Origin: Streptomyces sp. NBC_00102
Lineage (GTDB): Bacteria > Actinomycetota > Actinomycetes > Streptomycetales > Streptomycetaceae
NCBI RefSeq assembly: GCF_026343115.1
Contig: NZ_JAPEMC010000001.1
Coordinates: 496,001-560,000, forward strand
Length of the DNA stretch: 64,000 nt
Reading direction: 5' to 3'
Numbering within the stretch: position 1 is the first letter of the stretch; each line of letters starts with the position of its first letter. The position numbers and the translations under genes are program-made. This document shows positions 48,683 to 63,999 of this stretch, one piece after another. The notes beneath the pieces are model-generated. The model saw only the letters and a list, made by a program, of their open reading frames with translations, was not told where the DNA came from and did no database searches.

Positions 48683-49300
48683 TCAGTCGCTCGTGGCACG
48701 GTGGTCGGAAGCCTGAAGCATCAAGGTTAGCAGCTCGCGTGCCACGTCCTCGACGGAGGTGTTGACGAGGGTGGTGTCGAACTCGGCCTCGGCGGCGAGC
48801 TCGACCTTGGCGGCGGCGAGCCTGCGCTCGATCACCTCGGGCGGCTCGGTGCCCCGGCCGGTGAGCCGGCGGACCAGCTCGTCCCAGCTCGGCGGGGCCA
48901 GGAAGACGAGCCGCGCGTCAGCCATCGACTCGCGGACCAGCCGGGCGCCCTGGAGGTCGATCTCCAGCAGCACGGGCTCGCCGTTCTCCAGGCGGTCGAG
49001 GACCGCCCTGCGGGGGGTGCCGTAGCGGTTGCCCGCGAACTCCGCCCATTCGAGCAGCTCGCCGTTGGCGATCAGCTTGTCGAACTCCTGGTCGTCCACG
49101 AAGAAGTAGTGGACGCCGTTGCTCTCACCGGGGCGGGGCTTGCGGGTCGTCGCCGACACCGAGAGCCAGACCTCGGGGTGGACCTTGCGCATATGCGCGA
49201 CGACCGTGCTCTTGCCGACCCCTGAGGGGCCGGAGAGCACGGTCAGCCGCGGACGTACGTCCGGGGGCACGGGGGACGTCCCCCGGGATGTTGCAGCCAT
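48683..49300 (-). CDS. gmk: Guanylate kinase
   Basis: This 205-residue enzyme phosphorylates GMP to GDP. The P-loop is [11 protein letters not shown] (about residues 23-33). The GMP-binding residues are in [13 protein letters not shown] and [12 protein letters not shown]. The first 18 residues are a non-conserved extension. The start at 49300 has only a weak ribosome-binding site and could be later. Confidence 0.96.
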   Translation of the reverse strand: MAATSRGTSPVPPDVRPRLTVLSGPSGVGKSTVVAHMRKVHPEVWLSVSATTRKPRPGESNGVHYFFVDDQEFDKLIANGELLEWAEFAGNRYGTPRRAVLDRLENGEPVLLEIDLQGARLVRESMADARLVFLAPPSWDELVRRLTGRGTEPPEVIERRLAAAKVELAAEAEFDTTLVNTSVEDVARELLTLMLQASDHRATSD

Positions 49301-49338
49301 GCAGCGATTATCCAGGTTCTCGGGAGTGCCTGAGAACC

Positions 49339-49662
49339 TCAGGCGGCCGAGCCGCCGAACTCTCGCTCCAGGGATGCGATCTGATTGGAGCCGAGACCCC
49401 GGACTCTGCGGCTCTCGGAGATCCCGAGACGCTCCATGATCTGCTTGGCGCGGACCTTGCCCACGCCCGGCAGGGACTCAAGAAGTGCCGAGACCTTCAT
49501 CTTGCCGATGACGTCGTTCTCCCGACCCTGCTTGATGACCTCGTGGAGCGAGGCGCCGGAGTGCTTGAGTCGATTCTTGACCTCGGCCCGCTCCCGGCGA
49601 GCCGCGGCGGCCTTTTCGAGCGCGGCTGCGCGCTGTTCAGGGGTAAGGGGCGGAAGAGCCAC
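49339..49662 (-). CDS. ihf: Actinobacterial integration host factor
   Basis: This 107-residue nucleoid protein is the streptomycete sIHF/mycobacterial mIHF homologue. A long N-terminal helix is followed by a helix-two-turn-helix DNA-binding fold ([18 protein letters not shown], about 65-82). It compacts DNA and affects development and antibiotic production in streptomycetes. The GTG at 49662 has GAGGTGA upstream and yields the usual length. It is followed by gmk after 38 bp. Confidence 0.96.
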   Translation of the reverse strand: MALPPLTPEQRAAALEKAAAARRERAEVKNRLKHSGASLHEVIKQGRENDVIGKMKVSALLESLPGVGKVRAKQIMERLGISESRRVRGLGSNQIASLEREFGGSAA

Positions 49663-49911
49663 GCCTACGTCACCTCGGATGTCGATCTGTCGGATACGGA
49701 CCGGTGAGGAACCATTCGCCCCACACCTGGCGAGCCACGAACAACAACCTGTGCTCGTTGGCTCTCGACGGAGACTAGCGGCCAACCGCTCCGGAGTCAG
49801 CGAGAACGAACGAAAAGTCCTGGTCAGCCTTGGCCGACCAGGACATTTCCCGCATAACGCCCGGTATTTTGCTCAGGAATTCGTCAACGCGCTGTTATGT
49901 GTCACATTCAA

Positions 49912-50759
49912 CTATCCGTGAACGGCCGTACGGACCTCGTCAGCGAAGCGTTCCGCGGCCCCGCGCAGACCTGCGACGTCCGGACCGTGACGCAGAACAC
50001 CCCGGCTCACGCTCGGCACCACGTTGCCCACCGATTCGCCGAAAACGGCCGGGAGATCGGCCGGGGTGGCGCCCTGGGCGCCGATGCCCGGAGCGAGCAG
50101 CGGGCCGTTGATCGCCAGATCCACCCCTGCGTCCCCGAGGGTCGCGCCGACCACCGCGCCGACCGAGCCCAGCGGCTCTGCCCCGGCGTTCTCGGCGGCC
50201 ATGTGGTCGAGCATCAGCTGGGCCAGCGAGCGGCCGTCCGCGGCGGTGGCCCGCTGCACCTCGGCGCCCTCCGGGTTGGAGGTGAGCGCCAGCACGAAGA
50301 CGCCCGCGCCACTGACGGCTGCGGCGTCGAGCGCCGGGCGCAGCGAACCGAAGCCGAGGTACGGCGAGACGGTGACCGCGTCCGAGAACAGCGGCGAGTC
50401 CTTGTCCAGGTAGGTGGCCGCGTAGGCGCCCATGGTGGAACCGATGTCCCCGCGCTTGGCGTCCATCAGCACGAGCGCGCCGGCCGAGCGGGCCTCGGCG
50501 ACGGCGGTCTCCAGGACGGCGACGCCGCGTGAGCCGAAGCGCTCGAAGAACGCGGACTGCGGCTTGAGGACGGCGACCCGGTCGGCGAGCGCCTCGACGA
50601 CCGTGCGGGTGAAGCGCTCCAGCCCCTCAATGTCGTCGGAGAGCCCCCAGGAGGCGAGCAGCGAGGCGTGCGGGTCGATGCCGACGCAGAGCGGTCCGCG
50701 GGTGTCCATGGCGTGGCGCAGCCGGGCGCCAAAGGGTTCGAGGGGCGCTGTTTCGAGGG

Positions 50760-50763
<4 letters not shown>
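49912..50763 (-). CDS. pyrF: Orotidine 5'-phosphate decarboxylase
   Basis: This 283-residue protein catalyses the last step of UMP synthesis. The catalytic motif LMDAKRGDIGSTM (Asp-Lys-Asp) identifies the longer type found in actinobacteria and myxobacteria. The GTG at 50763 overlaps the pyrD stop by 4 bp (GTGA), so translation is coupled. It ends the pyrimidine operon, 250 bp before ihf. Confidence 0.96.
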
Positions 50764-51869
<1,106 letters not shown>

Positions 51870-51889
51870 CGAAGGTGTCCTCACGAAGA

Positions 51890-51916
51890 GGGGGACACCG
51901 CAGACCGGTGTCCCCC
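51890..51916 (-). promoter_or_regulatory. Hairpin between carB and pyrD
   Basis: GGGGGACACCG at 51890-51900 pairs perfectly with CGGTGTCCCCC at 51906-51916. A second GC-rich imperfect hairpin lies at about 51922-51954. They may lower read-through or mark an RNA processing point inside the operon. Confidence 0.6.
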
Positions 51917-51967
51917 TTGCCTGGCCGGCCCGGACCTCTGGGGCCCGGGCCGGTCCGTGCGTACCGA

Positions 51968-55268
<3,301 letters not shown>

Positions 55269-55276
<8 letters not shown>

Positions 55277-56426
55277 GCTGGCCCTCCATCAGGGTGACGA
55301 AACGGTCGAAGAGGTACGCGGCGTCGTGCGGGCCGGCGGCTGCTTCGGGGTGGTACTGGACGCTGAACGCGGGCTGGTCGAGGAGGTGCAGTCCCTCGAC
55401 GACCTGGTCGTTCAGGCAGACGTGGGAGACCTCGGCGCGGCCGAACTCGGTGTCCGAGACCTTGTCCAGGGGCGCGTCGACGGCGAAGCCGTGGTTGTGC
55501 GCGGTGACCTCGACCTTGCCGGTCGTGCGGTCCTGGACGGGCTGGTTGATGCCCCGGTGGCCGTACTTCAGCTTGTACGTGCCGAAGCCGAGGGCGCGGC
55601 CGAGGATCTGGTTGCCGAAGCAGATGCCGAAGAGCGGCGTCCTGCGCTCCAGCACGGCGCGCATCAGCGCGACCGGGCCGTCCGCGGTGGCGGGGTCGCC
55701 CGGGCCGTTGGAGAAGAACACGCCGTCGGGGGCGACGGCGTAGACGTCCTCGACGGTCGCGGTCGCGGGGAGCACGTGCACCTCGATGCCGCGCTCGGCC
55801 ATCCGGCGCGGGGTCATGCCCTTGATGCCGAGGTCGATCGCGGCGACGGTGAACTTCTTCTCGCCGATCGCCGGGACGGTGTAGGCCTCCTTGGTGGCGA
55901 CCTCCTCGTACAGGCTGGCGCCCTTCATCTGCGGCTGGGCCTGGACGCGGGCGAGCAGCTCGGCGTCGGGGGCGAGTGCCTCGCCGGAGAAGACGCCGGA
56001 GCGCATGGCGCCGAGTTCGCGCAGGTGGCGGGTGAGGGCGCGGGTGTCGACGCCGGAGATCCCGACGACGCCCTGCTTGCTCAGCTCCTCGTCCAGGGAG
56101 CGGCGCGAGCGCCAGTTGGACGGGATGCGGGCGGGGTCGCGCACGACGTAGCCGGAGACCCAGATGCGGGCGGACTCGTCGTCCTCGTCGTTCCAGCCGG
56201 TGTTGCCGATCTGCGGCGCGGTGGCGACGACGATCTGGCGGTCGTAGGAGGGGTCGGTCAGCGTCTCCTGGTAGCCGGTCATGCCGGTGGAGAAAACGGC
56301 CTCGCCGAAGGTCTCCCCCACGGCCCCGTAGGCGCGGCCGCGGAAGATGCGGCCGTCCTCCAGGACGAGTACGGCGGGAGACACCCCATTCCTCTTCGAG
56401 GCGTACCCCGGATTGGAGATCGTCAT
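55269..56426 (-). CDS. carA: Carbamoyl-phosphate synthase small chain
   Basis: This 385-residue glutaminase subunit delivers ammonia to CarB. The class I amidotransferase triad is complete: Cys in [12 protein letters not shown], and His-Glu in SVQYHPEA. The N-terminal CPSase domain starts at [17 protein letters not shown]. The ATG at 56426 overlaps the upstream stop codon by 4 bp (ATGA), which supports the start. Confidence 0.98.
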
Positions 56427-57001
56427 CGTGCGGTGCCTTCCGTAGTGCTGGTGAGAGGTGTGAGGGTGTCGATCCAGGCCTGGTGCTCGTCCGCCCGGTC
56501 GGAGCGGAACCCGGAGTCGATCAGCTTGTCGCCGTGGGCCCAGGTGATGACCAGCAGGCCGCCCTCGGGGAGGACCTTGCCCGCGATGGCCCGCTCGTGC
56601 CGGGCCTCGCGCAGCGCTTCCGCCGGTACGAAGAACCCGGTCGCTCCGGGACGTACGACGTCCAGGCCCCGGTCCGTGAGGGTGAGCTCGACCCGGCTGC
56701 GGGTGCCGAGGCCGTGGGCGACGATGCGGTCGAGCCACTGCCCGGCGGTGGTCGAGCCGTGGTACCGGCCGCTGAGCGTCAGGAGCGGGGGCTCGTCCCC
56801 GAATCCGGCCGGGGTGGCGGGGAGCTCCGGCAGGTCGGACTGGAGGCTGCCGCGCCACTTCCATCCCTGGCGCATCAGCCAGTAGACGAAGGCCACGAAG
56901 ACCAGTATTCCGACGACCCAGCTGATCCTGGCGGACCAGTCGGTCACGTCGGCCGACTTCTGCTCGGCGGCCAGCTGGTACAGGGGGATCAGTTTTGTCA
57001 C
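56423..57001 (-). CDS. PH-like membrane protein of the pyrimidine operon
   Basis: This 192-residue protein has one membrane segment near its N-terminus ([16 protein letters not shown], about 29-44) and a C-terminal beta-rich PH-like domain (about 75-185). An equivalent protein sits between pyrC and carA in mycobacteria (Rv1382). Its function is unknown. It overlaps pyrC by 4 bp (GTGA) and carA by 4 bp (ATGA), so it is made in step with the pyrimidine enzymes and may help localise them to the membrane, which is speculation. Confidence 0.82.
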   Translation of the reverse strand: MTKLIPLYQLAAEQKSADVTDWSARISWVVGILVFVAFVYWLMRQGWKWRGSLQSDLPELPATPAGFGDEPPLLTLSGRYHGSTTAGQWLDRIVAHGLGTRSRVELTLTDRGLDVVRPGATGFFVPAEALREARHERAIAGKVLPEGGLLVITWAHGDKLIDSGFRSDRADEHQAWIDTLTPLTSTTEGTAR

Positions 57002-58284
57002 GTGAGCTTCCCGTCGACGACCGTGGCACGGCCCCGCAGGAAGGTGTGGGTGACCCGTCCCGGCAGCTCGCGGCCCTCGTAGGGGGTGTTGCGGCTGCGG
57101 GACGCGAAGCCCGCGGGGTCCACGACACCACGGTATGCCGGATCGACGAGGACGAGGTTGGCGGGCTCACCGGCCGAGACGGGACGGCCGTGTCCGTCGA
57201 GGCGGCCGATGGCCGCCGGGCGGAAGGACATGCGGTCGGCGACGCCCGCCCAGTCGAGCAGACCGGTCTCGACCATCGTCTGCTGGACGACGGAGAGCGC
57301 GGTCTCCAGGCCCACCATGCCCATGGCCGCCGCGGCCCACTCGCAGTCCTTGTCCTCGTGCGGGTGCGGGGCGTGGTCGGTGGCGACGCAGTCGATGGTG
57401 CCGTCGGCGAGGGCCTCGCGCAGGGCCAGGACGTCGGCCTCGGTGCGCAGCGGCGGGTTCACCTTGTAGACGGGGTCGTACGAGCGCACCAGCTCGTCGG
57501 TGAGGAGCAGGTGGTGCGGGGTGACCTCGGCGGTGACGTTCCAGCCCTTGGACTTGGCCCAGCGGACGATCTCGACGGAACCGGCGGTCGACAGGTGGCA
57601 GATGTGCACCCGGGAGTCGACGTGGGCGGCGAGCAGCACGTCGCGCGCGATGATCGACTCCTCGGCGACGGCGGGCCAGCCGCCGAGGCCGAGCTCGGCG
57701 GAGACGGTGCCCTCGTTCATCTGGGCGCCCTCGGTGAGGCGGGGCTCCTGGGCGTGCTGGGCGACGACGCCGTCGAATGCCTTCACGTACTCCAGGGCGC
57801 GGCGCATGATCACGGCGTCGTCGACGCACTTGCCGTCGTCGGAGAAGACCTTCACTCCGGCGGCCGAGTCGTGCATGGCGCCGAGTTCGGCGAGCTGCTT
57901 GCCCTCCAGGCCGACGGTGACGGCGCCGATCGGCTGGACGTCGCAGTAGCCGGACTCCTTGCCGAGCCGCCAGACCTGCTCGACCACACCGGCGGTGTCG
58001 GCGACGGGGAAGGTGTTGGCCATGGCGTGCACGGCGGTGAAGCCGCCGACGGCCGCGGCCTTGGTGCCGGTCAGGACGGTCTCGGAGTCCTCGCGGCCGG
58101 GCTCGCGCAGGTGGGTGTGGAGGTCGACCAGGCCGGGCAGCAGGACCTGGCCCGCCGCCTCGACGACGGTGGCGTCGGCCGCCTCGATGCCGGTGCCGAT
58201 CTCGGCGATGGTCTCGCCGTCGATCAGGACGTCCTGGACTTCGCCACCGAGGATCTGCGCGCCGCGGATAAGGATCTTGCTCAT
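56998..58284 (-). CDS. pyrC: Dihydroorotase
   Basis: This 428-residue zinc amidohydrolase closes carbamoyl aspartate to dihydroorotate. Metal-binding motifs are [10 protein letters not shown] (His-x-His) and ATDHAPH, and the length fits the class I enzyme. The ATG at 58284 lies 2 bp after the pyrB stop. Confidence 0.97.
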   Translation of the reverse strand: MSKILIRGAQILGGEVQDVLIDGETIAEIGTGIEAADATVVEAAGQVLLPGLVDLHTHLREPGREDSETVLTGTKAAAVGGFTAVHAMANTFPVADTAGVVEQVWRLGKESGYCDVQPIGAVTVGLEGKQLAELGAMHDSAAGVKVFSDDGKCVDDAVIMRRALEYVKAFDGVVAQHAQEPRLTEGAQMNEGTVSAELGLGGWPAVAEESIIARDVLLAAHVDSRVHICHLSTAGSVEIVRWAKSKGWNVTAEVTPHHLLLTDELVRSYDPVYKVNPPLRTEADVLALREALADGTIDCVATDHAPHPHEDKDCEWAAAAMGMVGLETALSVVQQTMVETGLLDWAGVADRMSFRPAAIGRLDGHGRPVSAGEPANLVLVDPAYRGVVDPAGFASRSRNTPYEGRELPGRVTHTFLRGRATVVDGKLT

Positions 58285-58286
58285 GG

Positions 58287-59264
58287 TTACTTGTTCCCCT
58301 CGGTACGGGCGGTGGTGGCGGGCTCGGAGCCGCCCAGCAGCAGGTAGAGCACGGCCATGCGGACGGAGACGCCGTTGGCGACCTGTTCGACGGCGGTGCA
58401 GCGGTCGGAGTCGGCGACCTCGGCGGTGATCTCCATGCCGCGGTTCATCGGGCCGGGGTGCATGACGATGCTGTGCTCGGGCATCTTCGCCATGCGGTCG
58501 CCGTTGAGGCCGTAGCGGCGGGAGTACTCGCGCTCGGTCGGGAAGTACGCGGCGTTCATCCGCTCACGCTGCACACGCAGCATCATCACCGCGTCGGACT
58601 TCGGGAGCACCTCGTCCAGGCCGTAGCTGACGTCGCAGGGCCACTGCTCCACGCCGATCGGCAGCAGGGTGGGCGGGGCCACCAGGGTGACGTGGGCGCC
58701 GAGCGTGGTCAGCAGGTGGACGTTGGAGCGGGCCACCCGGCTGTGCAGGACGTCGCCGACGATGGTGATCCGGCGGCCTTCGAGGTCGCGGCCGAGCCCC
58801 TGGTCGGCCCCGACCAGCCTGCGGCGCATGGTGAAGGCGTCCAGCAGGGCCTGGGTGGGGTGCTCGTGGGTGCCGTCGCCCGCGTTGACCACCGCGCCGT
58901 CGATCCAGCCGGAGGTGGCGAGGCGGTACGGGGCGCCCGAGGCGTGGTGCCGGATGACGACGGCGTCGGCGCCCATCGCCTCCAGGGTCAGCGCGGTGTC
59001 CTTGAGGGATTCGCCCTTGGAGACGGACGAGCCCTTCGCGGAGAAGTTGATGACGTCGGCGGAGAGGCGCTTGGCGGCGGCCTCGAAGGAGATACGGGTG
59101 CGCGTCGAGTCCTCGAAGAAGAGGTTGACGACGGTACGGCCGCGCAGAGTGGGGAGCTTCTTGATCGGCCGGTCGGCGACCCGGGCCATCTCCTCGGCGG
59201 TGTCGAGGATGAGGACGGCGTCGTCGCGGGTGAGATCGGCGGCCGAGATGAGGTGGCGCTTCAT
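58287..59264 (-). CDS. pyrB: Aspartate carbamoyltransferase
   Basis: This 325-residue catalytic chain joins carbamoyl phosphate and aspartate. The carbamoyl-phosphate motif [11 protein letters not shown] and the [10 protein letters not shown] motif are present. No pyrI regulatory chain is encoded nearby, as usual in actinobacteria. It follows pyrR after 105 bp. Confidence 0.97.
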   Translation of the reverse strand: MKRHLISAADLTRDDAVLILDTAEEMARVADRPIKKLPTLRGRTVVNLFFEDSTRTRISFEAAAKRLSADVINFSAKGSSVSKGESLKDTALTLEAMGADAVVIRHHASGAPYRLATSGWIDGAVVNAGDGTHEHPTQALLDAFTMRRRLVGADQGLGRDLEGRRITIVGDVLHSRVARSNVHLLTTLGAHVTLVAPPTLLPIGVEQWPCDVSYGLDEVLPKSDAVMMLRVQRERMNAAYFPTEREYSRRYGLNGDRMAKMPEHSIVMHPGPMNRGMEITAEVADSDRCTAVEQVANGVSVRMAVLYLLLGGSEPATTARTEGNK

Positions 59265-59369
59265 CTGGGTGTTCTCCGGGGTGGGGGAGGGTTCGGGGCG
59301 TGCGGGCGTGCTGCAGCGGCCGTACGGACCGGGTGGCGGGCGTACGGGGGCGCTGGTGCGGAAGGGGTG

Positions 59370-60000
<631 letters not shown>

Positions 60001-60095
60001 ACGTCGGACATGCTTGAATTTCGTGTTCCACGGTACCAGGGCCGTTCCGGAGCTCCCGACCCGGCCCCCCGAGGAGCCGCTCGGGACCTCCCGGC

Positions 60096-60125
60096 TTGAC
60101 GCATCCAAGTAACGCTGCGTAACCT
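60096..60125 (+). promoter_or_regulatory. bldD promoter
   Basis: TTGACG at 60096-60101 and TAACCT at 60120-60125 are 18 bp apart. Transcription would start near 60132, giving a leader of about 55 nt. Confidence 0.7.
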
Positions 60126-60138
60126 CACAGTGAGTCAC
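60109..60138. promoter_or_regulatory. Tandem BldD boxes on the bldD promoter
   Basis: GTAACGCTGCGTAAC at 60109-60123 matches the BldD consensus NTNACNCWGNGTNAN at every position. The directly adjacent CTCACAGTGAGTCAC at 60124-60138 matches at all but one position. The first covers the -10 element and the second the start site, consistent with BldD-c-di-GMP autorepression. Confidence 0.88.
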
Positions 60139-60185
60139 CAGACACGCGGCGGCGCCGCATCATGTTCGAGCGTCCGGGGAGCCTT

Positions 60186-60686
60186 ATGTCCAGCGAATAC
60201 GCAAAACAGCTCGGGGCCAAGCTCCGCGCCATCCGCACCCAGCAGGGCCTCTCCCTCCACGGCGTGGAGGAGAAGTCCCAGGGCCGTTGGAAGGCCGTCG
60301 TCGTCGGCTCGTACGAGCGCGGCGACCGTGCGGTGACCGTCCAGCGCCTCGCGGAACTGGCGGATTTCTACGGCGTTCCCGTCCAGGAGCTGCTGCCGGG
60401 TACGACCCCCGGCGGCGCGGCCGAGCCGCCGCCGAAGCTCGTCCTGGACCTGGAGCGTCTCGCCCACGTCCCGCCGGAGAAGGCCGGACCGCTGCAGCGT
60501 TACGCGGCGACGATCCAGAGCCAGCGCGGCGACTACAACGGCAAGGTCCTCTCGATCCGCCAGGACGACCTGCGCACCCTCGCGGTGATCTACGACCAGT
60601 CGCCTTCGGTGCTGACCGAGCAGCTGATCAACTGGGGCGTGCTGGACGCGGACGCGCGCCGGGCCGTCACCCACGACGAGGGCTGA
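60186..60686 (+). CDS. bldD: Developmental master regulator BldD
   Basis: This 166-residue protein represses sporulation genes during vegetative growth of streptomycetes. The N-terminal XRE-type HTH (about 7-75; EKSQGRWKAVVVGSYERGDR) binds DNA. The C-terminal domain (about 85-166) contains the cyclic di-GMP-binding RGD motif and the downstream RQDD, which let tetrameric c-di-GMP join two monomers. The ATG at 60186 has GGGGAG upstream. It is divergent from pyrR and convergent with nusB. Confidence 0.97.
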   Translation: MSSEYAKQLGAKLRAIRTQQGLSLHGVEEKSQGRWKAVVVGSYERGDRAVTVQRLAELADFYGVPVQELLPGTTPGGAAEPPPKLVLDLERLAHVPPEKAGPLQRYAATIQSQRGDYNGKVLSIRQDDLRTLAVIYDQSPSVLTEQLINWGVLDADARRAVTHDEG

Positions 60687-60727
60687 GACCCGCGGCGAGG
60701 CTCCGGCCCCGCCCGTACCAACACTGT

Positions 60728-60774
60728 CGCCGGGCCGGCGGGAGGACCTGAGAGGGTCTCCCGCCGGCCCGGCG
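60728..60774 (+). terminator. bldD terminator
   Basis: CGCCGGGCCGGCGGGA-type arms (60728-60743 and 60759-60774) form a long stem with an interior AGGACC/GGTCT-rich loop, followed by TCGGTTT. Confidence 0.85.
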
Positions 60775-60840
60775 TCGGTTTCCCCCTCGGAGATGCCCCG
60801 ATCCGCCCCGAGGGGCCCTGGAGCGGTGCCCGGACATGCC

Positions 60841-60873
60841 GAAGGCCCGCGGTCGCACTGACCGCGGGCCTTC
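60841..60873 (-). terminator. nusB terminator
   Basis: GAAGGCCCGCGGTC at 60841-60854 pairs perfectly with GACCGCGGGCCTTC at 60860-60873 around a 5-nt loop. It lies 20 bp beyond the nusB stop. Confidence 0.88.
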
Positions 60874-60893
60874 GTCGGCTGAACGCCCCGGAG

Positions 60894-61325
60894 CTACTGC
60901 TCGCGGCGCAGGTTCGGCTTGAGGTCCTTGAAACGGGCCAGCATCCCGTTCACGAAGGACGGGGAGTCGTCCGTGGAGAACTCCTTGGCGAGCTGGACCG
61001 CCTCGTCGATGACGACGGCGTCCGGCGTCTCGTCCATCCAGATCAGCTCGTACGCGCCGAGCCGGAGGATGCTGCGGTCGACGACCGGCATGCGGTCGAT
61101 CTCCCAGTCCACGGCGTACGTGACGATGAGGTCGTCGATCCGGTCCGCGTACCGCGCGTACCCCTCGACGAGCTCCATCGTGAATTCACCGACGGGGGGC
61201 TGACGGTCGTCGGTCCGCGAGTGCCGGACCCAGTCCGCGAGGACCGTCTGCACGGACTCGCCGCGCTGGTCGGCCTCGAAGAGGATCTGGAAGGCGCGCT
61301 TGCGGGCCTTGTTCCGGGCAGCCAC
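60894..61325 (-). CDS. nusB: Transcription antitermination protein NusB
   Basis: This 143-residue helical protein binds boxA RNA with ribosomal protein S10 during rRNA transcription. Typical segments are KARKRAFQILFEADQRG and LRLGAYELIWMDETPDAVVIDEAV. The GTG at 61325 lies 2 bp after the efp stop, so the two are cotranscribed. Confidence 0.97.
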   Translation of the reverse strand: MAARNKARKRAFQILFEADQRGESVQTVLADWVRHSRTDDRQPPVGEFTMELVEGYARYADRIDDLIVTYAVDWEIDRMPVVDRSILRLGAYELIWMDETPDAVVIDEAVQLAKEFSTDDSPSFVNGMLARFKDLKPNLRREQ

Positions 61326-61327
61326 GG

Positions 61328-61894
61328 TTAGCTGTTCACCCGGCCGAGGTAGTCGCCCGTGCGGGTGTCGACCTTGATCTTCTCGCCCGTGGTGATGAAG
61401 AGCGGCACGCCGATCTCGTAACCGGTCTCCAGCGTGGCGGGCTTGGTGCCGCCGGTGGAGCGGTCGCCCTGGACGCCCGGGTCGGTGTGCTGGATGGTCA
61501 GCTCGACGGCGGCGGGCAGCTCCACGTAGAGCACCTCGCCCTCGTGCTGCGCGACCGAGGCGGTGAAGCCCTCGATGAGGAAGTTGGCGGTGTCGCCGAC
61601 GGACTTGCGGTCGACCATGAGCTGGTCGTACGTGCTCATGTCCATGAAGACGAAGTAGTCGCCGTCCATGTACGAGAACTGCATGTCACGGCGGTCGATG
61701 GTGGCCGTTTCGACCTTCACGCCGGCGTTGAACGTCTTGTCGACGACCTTGCCGGAGAGCACGTTCTTGAGCTTGGTGCGCACGAAGGCCGGGCCCTTGC
61801 CGGGCTTGACGTGCTGGAACTCGACGACGGACCAGAGCTGGCCTCCGTCGAGCTTGAGCACCAGGCCGTTCTTGAGGTCGTTCGTGGAAGCCAC
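61328..61894 (-). CDS. efp: Elongation factor P
   Basis: This 188-residue translation factor relieves ribosome stalling at polyproline stretches. The three beta domains are intact. The loop at the modified position reads [11 protein letters not shown], with Lys flanked by Pro-Gly; the PGKGP form occurs in actinobacteria without a lysylation system. The GTG at 61894 has GGAGA upstream. Confidence 0.97.
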   Translation of the reverse strand: MASTNDLKNGLVLKLDGGQLWSVVEFQHVKPGKGPAFVRTKLKNVLSGKVVDKTFNAGVKVETATIDRRDMQFSYMDGDYFVFMDMSTYDQLMVDRKSVGDTANFLIEGFTASVAQHEGEVLYVELPAAVELTIQHTDPGVQGDRSTGGTKPATLETGYEIGVPLFITTGEKIKVDTRTGDYLGRVNS

Positions 61895-61943
61895 GGTTGC
61901 GGAATCTCCTGGACTGAAAGCAGTGGACGGCCAAGAACGCGCG

Positions 61944-63050
61944 CTAGAGCGCGAGCAGCTCCTTGGTCGTAATGGTGAGTAGCTCGGGTCCGCCGTCCGC
62001 CTCGGGGCGCACGACGAGCGTGTCATCGATCCGGACACCGCCCCGGCCCGGGAGGTGGACCCCCGGTCCGACGGTGACCGGCACGCAAGCGTCCAGTTTA
62101 CCCATGGCTGTCGGTGCCAGCTGCGGGTCCTCGTCGATTTCGAGTCCGACCCCGTGCCCGGTGCGCGGCATGAGCCCCTCGCCGTGCCCCGCGGAGTCCA
62201 GCGGATGGCGGGCCGCGTGGTCGACTTCACGGTAGGTGGCGTCCGGCAGCAGAGCCTCCCGGCCCCCGCGCTGAGCGGCGAAAACGAGGTCGTACAGCTC
62301 GATCTGCCAGTCCGCCGGGGCGGTGCCGATGACGAAGGTGCGGGCGATCTCGCAGCGGTAGCCGCGGTAGCTCGCACCGAGGCAGACGCTGAGGAAATCA
62401 CCTTCCTCGACCCTGCGGTCGGTCGGCCGGTGACGCCCCTGGCCGGAATTGGGGCCGGTGGCCACGGAGGTGGCGAAGGCGGGTCCCTCGGCGCCGTGGT
62501 CGACCAGCCGGCGTTCCAGCTCCAGGGAGAGGTGGCGCTCGGTGCGGCCGACGAGGATCGATTCGAGCAACTCCCCCAGCGCCTGGTCGGTGATCTCCGC
62601 CGCGATGCGCAGGCAGGCGATCTCCTCCTCGTCCTTGACCACCCGCAGCTGCTCCACGGTGGTCCCGAGGTCCCCCAGGCGGAGCCGGGGCGCCGCGGTG
62701 GCCATGGCGCGGTGGCGGGCCACGGTGAGGTCGTGCTCCTCCACGGCAAGACGCTCGGTGCCGTGCGTGGCGGCCATGTTCGCGGCGGCGACGGCCGCGT
62801 CCCCGCGCCCGCTCCCGAGGACCGACACCCGCAGCGACTCGTCCGTACGTCCGTGGGCCGGATCGCCGCCCGGGGGGCGGGGGCAGAGCAGGACGTCGTC
62901 CCCGGCTCCGAGCAGCAGGACCGCGCCGGGAGGCGCCCCGCCGGCGAGATAGCGGACGTTGGCGGGGCGGGAGACCAGGGCGGCGGCCGATCCGGCTGCG
63001 GCGCACCGGTCGCGGACCAGCCCGCGGCGGACGGCGTACACCTCTGACAT
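61944..63050 (-). CDS. Aminopeptidase P-like protein with degenerate metal site
   Basis: This 368-residue protein has the two-domain layout of Xaa-Pro peptidases: an N-terminal creatinase domain (about 1-125) and a C-terminal pita-bread domain. Four of the five usual metal ligands differ. The first Asp is Cys in [10 protein letters not shown], the second is Glu in CEIART, the first Glu is Gly in VTVGPGVH, and the last Glu is Asp in VRIDDTL. The His in GHGVGLEID is kept, but the following His-Glu is Asp-Glu. Catalysis by the standard mechanism is doubtful. It is next to efp, a common place for pepP/pepQ. The start at 63050 gives the conserved [10 protein letters not shown]. Confidence 0.82.
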   Translation of the reverse strand: MSEVYAVRRGLVRDRCAAAGSAAALVSRPANVRYLAGGAPPGAVLLLGAGDDVLLCPRPPGGDPAHGRTDESLRVSVLGSGRGDAAVAAANMAATHGTERLAVEEHDLTVARHRAMATAAPRLRLGDLGTTVEQLRVVKDEEEIACLRIAAEITDQALGELLESILVGRTERHLSLELERRLVDHGAEGPAFATSVATGPNSGQGRHRPTDRRVEEGDFLSVCLGASYRGYRCEIARTFVIGTAPADWQIELYDLVFAAQRGGREALLPDATYREVDHAARHPLDSAGHGEGLMPRTGHGVGLEIDEDPQLAPTAMGKLDACVPVTVGPGVHLPGRGGVRIDDTLVVRPEADGGPELLTITTKELLAL

Positions 63051-63171
63051 GCCCCGAGCGTACGAGCGCATCCGCCGCCCCGCCCGTCAGCGCTGTCCGA
63101 CGGGGGACGGCCGGGGACCGCCGGGGACCGCCGGGACGGGGGCAGGTGCCGGGGCCGTTCGCGGGCGGGAC

Positions 63172-63999
63172 TTACCAGGAGGGCGGGCTGGCCAGGGCGC
63201 GGGCGAGGACCTCGTCCAGGACCCGGGCGGTGGTCTCGACGTCGTACGTGGAGTTGTCGATGATCGGCAGCCCGGAGCCGTACCAGCCCGCCATCCTGCC
63301 GTGGATGCGGGCGACCTCCTCGTCGGAGAGGCGGCGGTTGCCGGTGCGGGCGGCGTTGCGCTCCAGGACGATCTCCAGACCGGGCAGGAGCACCACGGGG
63401 AGCAGCCCCGGCCCGACGTGGCGCTTCCAGCCGCCGAGGCCGATGACGGGCCGGTCGGGGAAGACGGCGTCGTCGAGGATGCAGGAGATGCCGTTGGCGA
63501 GGAAGTTGCGGGCGGCGAAGCCGCAGGTACGGCGGGCCAGGCGGTACTGGGCCTCGGACTGGTCGTTCCAGCCGGTCTGCGGGTCGGCGAATCCGGAGCG
63601 CACCCACTCCCGTACGTCGTCCAGGGAGACGTGTGCGGTGGGCGCTCTGCGGCGGGCGGCCCACAGGTTGGCGACGGTGGTCTTGCCCGCGCCGGCCGGG
63701 CCGATCAGGAGGACGGCGAGGGTGGCCGTCCCGGTGCCGGGTTCGACGGGCTGCGCGGGGAGCGGCACGAGGCCGCCCGGCGGCAGCCGGAAGTGGCCGG
63801 TGACCTCGCGGGAAGGGGGCGGGGGCTGCTGGTCGGGGCCGGGCACGGCCCATCCCTGGCTCAGGTGCTGCGGGGGCGCTGAGGGCGCCGGGGGTATCGG
63901 GGGCGGCGGCGGCGCGGCGCTGCCGGGGTGCGGGGCGTGGTGCGGGCCGCCGGCGGGGCCGTGTCCGGGCCCGTGGGGAGGCGGCAGCGGAGCCCCCAC
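63172..63999 (-). CDS. Proline-rich P-loop NTPase, cut by the window edge
   Basis: At least 275 residues are present. The N-terminal 60-70 residues are Pro/Gly/His-rich and disordered. The rest is a P-loop kinase-like domain with Walker [13 protein letters not shown] (about 100-111) and a later conserved [16 protein letters not shown], resembling bacterial AAA_33/zeta-toxin-like kinases. The substrate is unknown. The frame is open to the last base, so the true start may lie outside the window. Confidence 0.7.
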   Translation of the reverse strand: MGAPLPPPHGPGHGPAGGPHHAPHPGSAAPPPPPIPPAPSAPPQHLSQGWAVPGPDQQPPPPSREVTGHFRLPPGGLVPLPAQPVEPGTGTATLAVLLIGPAGAGKTTVANLWAARRRAPTAHVSLDDVREWVRSGFADPQTGWNDQSEAQYRLARRTCGFAARNFLANGISCILDDAVFPDRPVIGLGGWKRHVGPGLLPVVLLPGLEIVLERNAARTGNRRLSDEEVARIHGRMAGWYGSGLPIIDNSTYDVETTARVLDEVLARALASPPSW

